From NCBI RefSeq assembly GCF_902726645.1, contig NZ_CACVAO010000001.1, positions 3,978,636-4,042,635 on the forward strand: a DNA stretch of 64,000 nucleotides, written 5' to 3'. This document shows, one piece after another, positions 57,665 through 64,000 of this stretch. Every line of letters starts with the position of its first letter. The first letter of the stretch is position 1. A program made the position numbers and the translations under genes. Below the pieces are notes generated by a model, which was not told the origin of the DNA, ran no database searches, and worked only from the letters and a program-made list of their open reading frames with translations. The stretch is from Halobacillus ihumii (GTDB lineage Bacteria; Bacillota; Bacilli; Bacillales; Halobacillaceae).

Positions 57665-58956
57665 TGGAAGCATTAACGTATAAACAGCTAAATGAGACCG
57701 TATATTCAGAAACGATGGAAAATGGGTTAAAAGTGTTTTTACTGGCAAAGCCAGAGATGGCCAAGACATTTGGTATTTTTACAACAAATTATGGATCCAT
57801 TGATCAAACCTTTACCCCGATTGGAAAAAATGAGCAAGTGACTGTACCGGAAGGAATTGCTCATTTCCTTGAACACAAGCTATTTGAAAAAGAAGACCGT
57901 GATGTGTTTCAAGATTTCACCAAGCAAGGAGCGTCTGCTAACGCTTTTACGTCGTTTACGAAAACGGCCTACTTATTTTCCGCAACGAGTCAAATAGAAA
58001 AAAATGTGGAAACCTTATTAGATTTCGTTCAGGATCCTTACTTTTCCAAGGAATCCGTTGAGAAAGAAAAAGGGATCATCGCTCAGGAAATCCGTATGTA
58101 TGATGATCAGCCGGACTGGCGTTCTTTCTTCGGAACAATACAAAGTCTTTATCATAAACACCCTGTCAGGGTAGACATTGCCGGAACGGTTGATTCAATT
58201 GAGGATATTACGAAGGATGACCTTTATACTTGTTACGAAACGTTCTATCACCCATCCAATATGGTGTTATTTGTAGCCGGTAATATTGATCCGGAAAAAA
58301 TGATGGACCAAATTCGCAGCAACCAGAACAAAAAAGAGTTTAAGGAGATTCCAACGATTGACCGTTTTTATCCGGAGGAGCCAGCGGAGGTAGCCAACCC
58401 CGAAGGTTCCATTACAATGCCAGTCACCACAGCAAAAGCAATGGTGGGTGTGAAAGAGGATGTATCTTCTCTTGATGGTGCTGAACTTGTAAGGGCTGAA
58501 CTGCTGTCTGGCATGATCCTTGATTATTATTTCTCTAAAAGCGGGGAATTCTACGAACAGCTTTATAAAGAAGATTTAATTGATGCCAGCTTTCAATATG
58601 AAACCGAATTAGATAGACAATTTGGCTTCACTATTCTTGGCGGCGATTCAAGGAAACCTGATGAACTAGCAGCTCGTATAAAAAAAATGCTTCACAAGCT
58701 TAAAGAGAACCGTATCTCAGAGGAAGATTTTAAACGTATGAAACGTAAGAAGATCGGCCAGTTCATGAGGGCTTTGAATTCTATGGAATTTATCGCTAAT
58801 CAATTTACGCATTATCATATGCTCGGTGTTGATTTATTCGACGTTTTGCCTACCATTGAAGCACTTACGACAAGTGATGTCGATCGGTATGTCGAGAATT
58901 GGATAAAGGAAGAAAGCATTTCGGTCTTCCAGGTGAAACCACAGACTCATGCCTAA
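57664..58956 (+). CDS. ymfH: M16-family zinc protease YmfH
   Basis: M16B peptidase (430 aa) with an intact inverted zinc motif HFLEH in GIAHFLEHKLFEKEDRDVF and the downstream Glu region EKGIIAQEIRMYDD. It likely works as a heterodimer with YmfF, as paired M16B subunits do. The ATG at 57664 overlaps the ymfF stop by one base and follows GAGGGAGGGG. The GTG directly before it (57661) is an alternative. Confidence 0.92.
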   Translation: MEALTYKQLNETVYSETMENGLKVFLLAKPEMAKTFGIFTTNYGSIDQTFTPIGKNEQVTVPEGIAHFLEHKLFEKEDRDVFQDFTKQGASANAFTSFTKTAYLFSATSQIEKNVETLLDFVQDPYFSKESVEKEKGIIAQEIRMYDDQPDWRSFFGTIQSLYHKHPVRVDIAGTVDSIEDITKDDLYTCYETFYHPSNMVLFVAGNIDPEKMMDQIRSNQNKKEFKEIPTIDRFYPEEPAEVANPEGSITMPVTTAKAMVGVKEDVSSLDGAELVRAELLSGMILDYYFSKSGEFYEQLYKEDLIDASFQYETELDRQFGFTILGGDSRKPDELAARIKKMLHKLKENRISEEDFKRMKRKKIGQFMRALNSMEFIANQFTHYHMLGVDLFDVLPTIEALTTSDVDRYVENWIKEESISVFQVKPQTHA

Positions 58957-59668
58957 GCGTTGTTTAATTATTGGCGCCAGTGGTGAAATTGGCATGCAAA
59001 CTACGGAGTTACTAGCTGCGGAAGGGTATGAGGTGGCGGTTCATTATCATACCAATAAGCATCGGATAAGAGAGCTTAAGCGGCAAATTCCAAACCAGCA
59101 ATGGGTGGGAGCTTATCAGGGAGACTTATCTACTGCCGATGGACTTGATTCTTTGATTGGCAAACTGCCTTCAGATGTCGACGCTATTGTATTTGCGCAA
59201 GGTAATCACTCTAATCAGCTGCTCCAAGAAATGAGTTCCTCTGAAATGGACACGATGTATTATGTTCACGTTAAATCATTATGGCTCATTTCTCACAAAT
59301 TGCTTCCGTCCATGATTTCAAATAAGTCAGGAGAAATCGTCGTAGTGTCATCGGTTTGGGGAGAAGAAGGCGCCAGTACAGAAGTGGTTTACAGTTCGGT
59401 TAAAGGAGCTCAAATTAGTTTCGTAAAAGGATTAGCCAAGGAAATTGCTCCGAGTAACATTCGTGTGAATGGAGTAACACCGGGGGTAATTGACACAAAA
59501 ATGAACAGTCACTTATCTGCAGAAGAACTGGCTGTATTAGAAAGTGAAATCCCGTTAGGCCGTTTAGGAACGGGTTCTGAAGTAGCACAGGCAATCTTGT
59601 TTTTATTAAGTAAACGATCCAGTTATATTTCTGGTCATATCCTTCGTGTCAACGGCGGCTGGTATTAA
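58949..59668 (+). CDS. ymfI: SDR-family EF-P 5-aminopentanone reductase YmfI
   Basis: Short-chain dehydrogenase/reductase (239 aa) with NAD(P)-binding GASGEIGMQTTELL, catalytic Ser (VVSSVWGEEG) and YxxxK (YSSVKGAQ). B. subtilis YmfI reduces the 5-aminopentanone on EF-P to 5-aminopentanol, a modification important for motility-protein translation. Position and sequence fit this ortholog. It overlaps ymfH by 8 bp. Confidence 0.88.
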   Translation: MPKRCLIIGASGEIGMQTTELLAAEGYEVAVHYHTNKHRIRELKRQIPNQQWVGAYQGDLSTADGLDSLIGKLPSDVDAIVFAQGNHSNQLLQEMSSSEMDTMYYVHVKSLWLISHKLLPSMISNKSGEIVVVSSVWGEEGASTEVVYSSVKGAQISFVKGLAKEIAPSNIRVNGVTPGVIDTKMNSHLSAEELAVLESEIPLGRLGTGSEVAQAILFLLSKRSSYISGHILRVNGGWY

Positions 59669-59677
59669 AATTGTGAT

Positions 59678-59707
59678 GTATAAAAACGTTTTGGCTACCT
59701 CATACTA
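59678..59707 (+). promoter_or_regulatory. Putative sigma-G promoter of ymfJ
   Basis: GTATA (59678-59682) matches the -35 GnATR. An 18-nt spacer follows, then CATACTA (59701-59707). Spacing and -10 are identical to the site before tepA. Confidence 0.72.
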
Positions 59708-59741
59708 ATCATGAAAAACATTACAGTAGGAGGTAACATGA

Positions 59742-60002
59742 ATGTCTGTACTTGACAACTTTGAATCTTTCAAATCTTTCCTTGGTGATCGTATGAATCA
59801 AGCGGAAGGACAAGGGATGAACCATGGTGCTGTAAACGAAGTCGCTTATGAGATTGGTGACTATTTATCAAAAAATGTTGAGGCCAAGAATCAGGAAGAA
59901 GCAGTTCTTCGCGAGCTATGGAACGTTGCTGATGAGAAAGAGCAGCATGCTATAGCAAACATGATGGTCAAACTGGTTCAGAATGACAAGCCACAATCAT
60001 AA
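59742..60002 (+). CDS. ymfJ: DUF3243 family protein YmfJ
   Basis: Small helical acidic protein (86 aa) of the DUF3243 family; segments FLGDRMNQAEGQGMNHGAVNEVAYEIGDYL are conserved in bacilli. Biochemical function unknown. AGGAGGT lies 8 nt before this ATG; the nearby ATG at 59738 is in another frame. The promoter suggests forespore expression. It is closed by a strong terminator, so it is monocistronic. Confidence 0.88.
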   Translation: MSVLDNFESFKSFLGDRMNQAEGQGMNHGAVNEVAYEIGDYLSKNVEAKNQEEAVLRELWNVADEKEQHAIANMMVKLVQNDKPQS

Positions 60003-60008
60003 AATGAC

Positions 60009-60042
60009 AAAAACCGCGCAGAGATTTATGCGCGGTTTTTTT
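60009..60042 (+). terminator. Intrinsic terminator after ymfJ
   Basis: AAAAACCGCGCA (60009-60020) pairs with TGCGCGGTTTTT around an 8-nt loop, followed by T. Confidence 0.9.
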
Positions 60043-60166
60043 CGATCAATATTCGGAAGAAGTCTGTTTCAGTCTTTCTAATTAAGGGAAAATCATTTAT
60101 GATATATAGTAGAGTGTGTTATTCTGTTTTTACAAAATGCGACATTTTTTCCAGAGGAGATGTGTC

Positions 60167-60955
60167 ATGGAGAAAAAAGAATGGTATTTAGAATATGAAA
60201 TCCAGTATAACCGTCCTGGGTTGCTTGGAGATATTTCTTCACTTCTTGGGATGATGGCGATAAACATAGTCACGATTAATGGGGTAGAGAATTCTCATCG
60301 AGGAATGCTCTTGCTTTGCAAAGAGGAAGATCAAATTACTAGGCTTCGGTCGATCTTAAATACAATGGATACGATTAAAATAACCAAACTGCGCAGACCA
60401 AAACTGAGAGATCGGTTAGCTGTAAGGCACGGCCGGTACATACATAGTGATATTGATGATCGAAAGACGTTCCGATTTAACCGGGAGGACCTTGGGCTGC
60501 TTGTAGACTTTATGGCTGAGCTGTATATGAAGGAGGGCCATAAGCTGATTGGTATTCGCGGTATGCCGCGCGTAGGCAAAACCGAATCTGTTGTAGCGGC
60601 AAGTGTATGTGCAAATAAACGCTGGTTATTTGTGTCGAGCACACTACTTAAGCAAACGGTCAGGAATCAGTTGATTGAGGAAGAGTATAATGAGGATAAT
60701 TTATATATTATAGATGGAATCGTCTCTGCGAAAAGGGCGAGCGAGAAACATTGGCAGCTTGTGAGAGAAATTATGCGCCTTCCTGCAGTGAAAGTAATTG
60801 AACATCCAGACATTTTTGTACAAGAGACAGAGTATAAAATGGAGGACTTCGATTATATTATTGAACTCAGAAGCAATGAAGATGAAGAAATAACATATGA
60901 ACCCGTGGAGAAGCAAGGAATGAACAAGGATGGCTTTTCTATGTTTGATTTTTAA
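60167..60955 (+). CDS. ymfK: DUF3388 family protein YmfK
   Basis: Conserved Bacillaceae protein (262 aa) of unknown function. The N-terminus (about 5-75) looks like an ACT-type sensory fold, with the EIQYNRPGLLGDISSLLG pattern typical of ACT domains. The middle has a P-loop-like GMPRVGKT (132-139) within a predicted nucleotide-binding segment, and a WLFVSSTLLKQTVRNQ stretch follows. A hydrophobic IIDGI-like strand could be a Walker B equivalent, but the Asp placement is uncertain. The ATG at 60167 follows AGAGGAG. It is followed 18 bp later by rodZ. Confidence 0.85.
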   Translation: MEKKEWYLEYEIQYNRPGLLGDISSLLGMMAINIVTINGVENSHRGMLLLCKEEDQITRLRSILNTMDTIKITKLRRPKLRDRLAVRHGRYIHSDIDDRKTFRFNREDLGLLVDFMAELYMKEGHKLIGIRGMPRVGKTESVVAASVCANKRWLFVSSTLLKQTVRNQLIEEEYNEDNLYIIDGIVSAKRASEKHWQLVREIMRLPAVKVIEHPDIFVQETEYKMEDFDYIIELRSNEDEEITYEPVEKQGMNKDGFSMFDF

Positions 60956-60973
60956 AAATGGATGGTGTTACAA

Positions 60974-61882
60974 ATGGAGATTGGATCTCGATTAAGAGAA
61001 GCGAGGGAAGCAAAGCAATTAACACTTGAAGATGTACAAAGTACTACAAAAATTCAAAAAAGATACCTTCAAGCGATTGAAAATAATGAGTTTGGCATCC
61101 TTCCAGGGAAGTTTTATACTCGGGCGTTTATTCGGGAATATGCCTCTGCGGTTGGCTTGAATCCGGAGCAGGTGATGGAGGAACACAGCAGTGAACTTCC
61201 AACTGCAGAAGAGGAGCCTGTCGTGACGTATAGTCGTGTACAAAAGGCTAAAAGTGAATCGACTTCCAACAAAGCCGGGGGTTTTGCGAAATCCTTTCCG
61301 AGAATATTGTCAATCCTTTTAGTTATTATTGTCGCTATCGCATTCTACTATTTTGCTATAGAGGGAACCGATCCGAACGATGGGGCCAATCAACCGAAAA
61401 ATGAAGACCAGGTAGACGTCCCAACGACCACAGATCCTGAAGAGAATACTTCAGAGGGAGATCAATCACAGGATGACTCTTCCAATGAATCGGCTGATGA
61501 TAAACAGCAGAAAGAGCAGGCTGAAGATAAGAAAGAATCTGTTGAGGAAGAACCATCTCTTGAAGCGAGCTTAGTTGAAACAGGCTCAGGCTCATTTCCA
61601 ATGCATACCTATGAAGTTACAGGAGCTGAGAAGAGGGAGTTAACACTTGAATTTTCTGCTGACACTTATGTCGCCGTGCAAGCTCCTCAAGGCGGTGAAA
61701 ACCTCATACCGCCTGATGTGTACACATCTGACGACGAAGCGGTAAACGTGGATATTTCTGAATATGAACAGGTTTATATTAAAACGGGTTCAGCTCCTGG
61801 TCTGACTGTGAAAATTAATGATAAAGAAATGGAATTTCAAGGAGATAGACTTACTCAAAAGCTATTAATTAATTTTAAATAA
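60974..61882 (+). CDS. rodZ: RodZ-type cell-shape protein (YmfM)
   Basis: Bitopic MreB-associated protein (302 aa). A cytoplasmic helix-turn-helix domain (IGSRLREAREAKQLTLEDVQ, about 3-85) is followed by one membrane helix (about 109-129). An acidic Asp/Gln/Glu-rich extracellular linker (about 135-205) leads to a C-terminal DUF4115 beta domain. The very acidic linker is compatible with a salt-adapted organism. The ATG at 60974 follows GGATGGTG; the in-frame ATG at 60962 is upstream of that site. Confidence 0.9.
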   Translation: MEIGSRLREAREAKQLTLEDVQSTTKIQKRYLQAIENNEFGILPGKFYTRAFIREYASAVGLNPEQVMEEHSSELPTAEEEPVVTYSRVQKAKSESTSNKAGGFAKSFPRILSILLVIIVAIAFYYFAIEGTDPNDGANQPKNEDQVDVPTTTDPEENTSEGDQSQDDSSNESADDKQQKEQAEDKKESVEEEPSLEASLVETGSGSFPMHTYEVTGAEKRELTLEFSADTYVAVQAPQGGENLIPPDVYTSDDEAVNVDISEYEQVYIKTGSAPGLTVKINDKEMEFQGDRLTQKLLINFK

Positions 61883-61897
61883 TTTTGATGAACAATG

Positions 61898-61977
61898 ATG
61901 CTGTCCTTTAGATGACTGGAATCAATAAGCATGGTAAAATGACTTGTTGACTTCAGTAAGGACAGCATTCTGTTTTT
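61898..61977 (+). promoter_or_regulatory. Long inverted repeat between rodZ and pgsA
   Basis: ATGCTGTCCTT (61898-61908) pairs perfectly with AAGGACAGCAT (61958-61968), with a loop of about 49 nt, followed by TCTGTTTTT. The loop contains an extended -10-like TGGTAAAAT (61932-61940). The repeat may be a terminator for rodZ transcripts, while transcripts starting in the loop would skip the 5' arm. Confidence 0.55.
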
Positions 61978-62000
61978 AAACGATAGGAGTGGAAGTTAAG

Positions 62001-62579
62001 GTGAATTTACCAAATAAGATTACGTTATCAAGAATTTTTCTCATTCCCATTTTCATTGTGCTGATGAGTGTACCTTTTCAATGGGGGAACCTCCAAATCG
62101 GCAATGCAGTACTGCCTATTTCCCATTTAGCAGGGGCGTTGTTATTTATTATTGCTTCTACAACGGATTGGATAGACGGATATATTGCTCGTAAACATAA
62201 TCTTGTAACTAACTTAGGGAAGTTTCTCGATCCTTTAGCTGATAAGCTGTTAGTTAGTGCGGCATTGATATTGTTAGTGGAAATCGGACTAGCTCCAGCG
62301 TGGATCGTGATTGTAATCATCAGTCGTGAATTTGCTGTAACAGGTCTGCGTCTGGTCGCAGCAGGCGAAGGCAGTGTGCTGGCGGCCAGTCAGATGGGTA
62401 AACTTAAAACGTGGATTCAAATTGTTTCGATTTCCCTTCTTCTCTTGCACAATTGGCCTTTCGCCTATATTGGATTTCCAATGGGAACCATTGCCCTATA
62501 CGCGGCGCTAATTATTACCTTCATATCAGGCTATGACTACTTTGTGAAAAATTGGCACGTGATGAGGAATTCCAAATGA
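62001..62579 (+). CDS. pgsA: CDP-diacylglycerol-glycerol-3-phosphate 3-phosphatidyltransferase
   Basis: Membrane enzyme (192 aa) of phosphatidylglycerol synthesis. The CDP-alcohol phosphotransferase motif is complete as DGYIARKHNLVTNLGKFLDP followed by LADK. Several membrane helices are present. The GTG at 62001 gives the standard N-terminus NLPNKITLSRIF; the in-frame GTG at 61989 overlaps AGGAG. The substrate comes from CdsA. It overlaps cinA by 4 bp. Confidence 0.95.
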   Translation: MNLPNKITLSRIFLIPIFIVLMSVPFQWGNLQIGNAVLPISHLAGALLFIIASTTDWIDGYIARKHNLVTNLGKFLDPLADKLLVSAALILLVEIGLAPAWIVIVIISREFAVTGLRLVAAGEGSVLAASQMGKLKTWIQIVSISLLLLHNWPFAYIGFPMGTIALYAALIITFISGYDYFVKNWHVMRNSK

Positions 62580-63808
62580 AGACGGAGATCGTAGCTGTCG
62601 GGACAGAACTCTTATTAGGCCAAATCGCTAATACGAATGCCCAATGGATTTCCAGGAAATTGGCTCAATATGGTGCTTCAGTTTATTTTCATGGCGTTGT
62701 TGGGGATAACATGGAACGAGCTGTCAAAACCTTCGAAGTGGCGAGTGAACGTTCAGATGTGATCATTGTTACCGGAGGATTGGGTCCAACAGAGGACGAT
62801 TTAACGCGTGAGGCCGTTAAGCCTTTACTAAAACAAAACTTAGTCATCCATGAGGAAACACTGAAAAAAATTGAGGCCGTTTATAAAAAAAATAACCGTC
62901 AGATGACTGCTAATAATCGCAAGCAGGCATTAGTATTCGAACATGCTAAAGTCCTGCTTAACGCCGAAGGAATGGCACCTGGGCAGATAGTGGAACACGA
63001 ACAGACTTTATTTGTGTTCTTGCCGGGTGTACCTTCAGAAATGAAAAGTTTAATGGAGAACAGAGTTCTTCCATATTTAATAGAGACTTTTTCATTAGAG
63101 TCTGAAATCGTTTCTGAAATGCTGAGGTTTATTGGAATTGGTGAATCTTCTCTAGAGCATAAACTCGAAGATATAATCAGCCAGCAGGTTAACCCGACTA
63201 TTGCGCCGCTTGCATCTGAAGGCGAAGTTGGACTAAGGCTTACCTCTTCAGGGAGGGAAGCGAAGTCAAAAATAGCGGCGTTAAAAGCGGAAATTTTGCA
63301 GCGAGTGGGTGAATTTTATTACGGAAGTGATGAACTTACCATTGAAGAAAAGGTTAGGGATTTACTTAAGGAAAACAAGTTGACCTTAGGTTCTGCTGAA
63401 AGTCTGACAGGAGGGAAATTTATTGAACGCCTTATTTCCTTGCCTGGAGCGTCAGAAGTTTGTGAAGGCGGCCTCGTTGCCTACACCCCTTCTGCTAAAG
63501 AAAAGGTCATTGGTGTGCCGCCCGATCTCATTTCACAACATGGCACAATCAGTGAAGAGTGTGCCAAGGTCATGGCAATTCAGTCTCAAAAACGTTTACA
63601 TGTGGACGCAGCTATTAGTTTTACGGGGGTTGCAGGACCTGACAAAAGCGAAGGCCAGGAACCAGGAGTAGTTTATATTGCACTTCAAATTGGCAGTGGG
63701 GCACCCCTTGTAAAAAGGTATCTTTTTGAGGGCGGACGCGATAAAATTCGGTTGCGGGCTGTCAAAAAAGGCTATGAACTGGTCTTTCATTATTTAAAAG
63801 ATCTATAA
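62576..63808 (+). CDS. cinA: Competence/damage-inducible protein CinA
   Basis: CinA (410 aa) with an N-terminal MoaB/Mog-like domain (IVAVGTELLLGQIANTNAQW; VTGGLGPTEDDLTRE) and a C-terminal NMN amidohydrolase-type domain (TLGSAESLTGG; ISFTGVAGPD). Related enzymes recycle NMN and ADP-ribose. The ATG at 62576 overlaps the pgsA stop. It precedes recA, the usual linkage. Confidence 0.95.
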   Translation: MKTEIVAVGTELLLGQIANTNAQWISRKLAQYGASVYFHGVVGDNMERAVKTFEVASERSDVIIVTGGLGPTEDDLTREAVKPLLKQNLVIHEETLKKIEAVYKKNNRQMTANNRKQALVFEHAKVLLNAEGMAPGQIVEHEQTLFVFLPGVPSEMKSLMENRVLPYLIETFSLESEIVSEMLRFIGIGESSLEHKLEDIISQQVNPTIAPLASEGEVGLRLTSSGREAKSKIAALKAEILQRVGEFYYGSDELTIEEKVRDLLKENKLTLGSAESLTGGKFIERLISLPGASEVCEGGLVAYTPSAKEKVIGVPPDLISQHGTISEECAKVMAIQSQKRLHVDAAISFTGVAGPDKSEGQEPGVVYIALQIGSGAPLVKRYLFEGGRDKIRLRAVKKGYELVFHYLKDL

Positions 63809-63896
63809 ATCTTTAATTATTGTAATTCCGTAATAAATACTTCATTTTTCGTTTGAAGAAAAATGAAAATTGAATAAACTCGACCATGAAAAAAAG

Positions 63897-63910
63897 GGAA
63901 CATTTATTCG
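63897..63910 (+). promoter_or_regulatory. LexA (SOS) box-like site upstream of recA
   Basis: GGAACATTTATTCG compares with the Bacillus consensus CGAACnnnnGTTCG at all but two of the fixed positions. It ends 8 bp before the recA -35, where LexA binding would block transcription. Confidence 0.6.
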
Positions 63911-63918
63911 CTTTTTAG

Positions 63919-63947
63919 TTGGCAAATTCTCAAAAACAAGTTATGAT
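63919..63947 (+). promoter_or_regulatory. Sigma-A promoter of recA
   Basis: TTGGCA (63919-63924), 17-nt spacer, TATGAT (63942-63947). A weak A+T-rich hairpin (TTCATTTTTC/GAAAAATGAA, 63841-63867) upstream could end cinA transcripts. Confidence 0.82.
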
Positions 63948-63976
63948 TAGAGTAGCAATTTTGAAAGGGGAATATT

Positions 63977-64000
63977 ATGAGTGACCGTAAACAAGCATTA
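63977..64000 (+). CDS. recA: Recombinase RecA (first 8 codons only)
   Basis: Only MSDRKQAL is inside the window. This matches the N-terminus of Bacillus RecA, which starts at this position after cinA. AAAGGGG precedes the ATG. The rest is outside, so the call rests on the octapeptide, the cinA neighbour and the SOS-like promoter. Confidence 0.85.

Noticed and set aside
63841..63867. Strong terminator after cinA
   Set aside because: The hairpin is almost all A/T and has no T run on the + strand; kept only as a weak note with the recA promoter.

Overview
The window is a 64 kb chromosomal stretch from a low-to-mid G+C, endospore-forming, motile Firmicute of the family Bacillaceae. The protein sequences and the gene order fit a Halobacillus/Virgibacillus-like halophilic bacillus. 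This placement rests on recognised protein families and synteny with Bacillus subtilis, not on a database search. Every gene I can support lies on the + strand, and most form tightly packed or overlapping operons.

Layout. (1) 1-16445: the distal part of the fla/che operon: fliM (5' end outside the window), fliY, cheY, fliZ, fliPQR, flhB, flhA, flhF, flhG, cheB, cheA, cheW, cheC, cheD, sigD and swrB. A 245-bp intergenic repeat separates sigD from swrB. (2) 16446-25880: rpsB, tsf, pyrH, frr, uppS, cdsA, dxr, rasP and proS, covering translation, UMP synthesis, undecaprenyl and phospholipid precursors, isoprenoids and regulated intramembrane proteolysis. (3) 25957-30249: polC. (4) 30250-31041: a 0.8 kb gene-free locus made of three kinds of repeat, then a strong promoter and two tandem terminator hairpins ahead of the nusA operon. 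(5) 31042-40616: rimP, nusA, rnpM, ylxQ, infB, ylxP, rbfA, truB, ribF, rpsO and pnp. (6) 40708-46747: ylxY, ymxH, dpaA-dpaB (spore dipicolinate), then asd-dapG-dapA (aspartate/diaminopimelate pathway, which supplies the dipicolinate precursor). (7) 46748-50324: a repeat-filled gap, tepA, ylzJ and spoIIIE. (8) 50543-56233: a GntR regulator with a nucleoside-type ABC importer (BMP lipoprotein, ATPase, two permeases). (9) 56378-63808: ymfF, ymfH, ymfI, ymfJ, ymfK, rodZ, pgsA and cinA, and finally the first codons of recA behind an SOS-box-like site.

The genes are almost all core genes. The most informative new observations are non-coding. They are: two 245-bp copies of a terminal-inverted-repeat element in opposite orientation; a second hairpin repeat family with a 27-bp periodic tail; exact-consensus sigma-G-type promoters before tepA and ymfJ; a sigma-K-type promoter before dpaA; tandem terminators in the nusA leader; and a hairpin that can hide the ylxY ribosome binding site. 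Compared with B. subtilis, rnjB (between dapA and tepA) and mlpA (between ylxY and ymxH) are absent from their usual places. I found no CRISPR array, prophage, insertion sequence, tRNA or rRNA, and no convincing undescribed multi-gene system.
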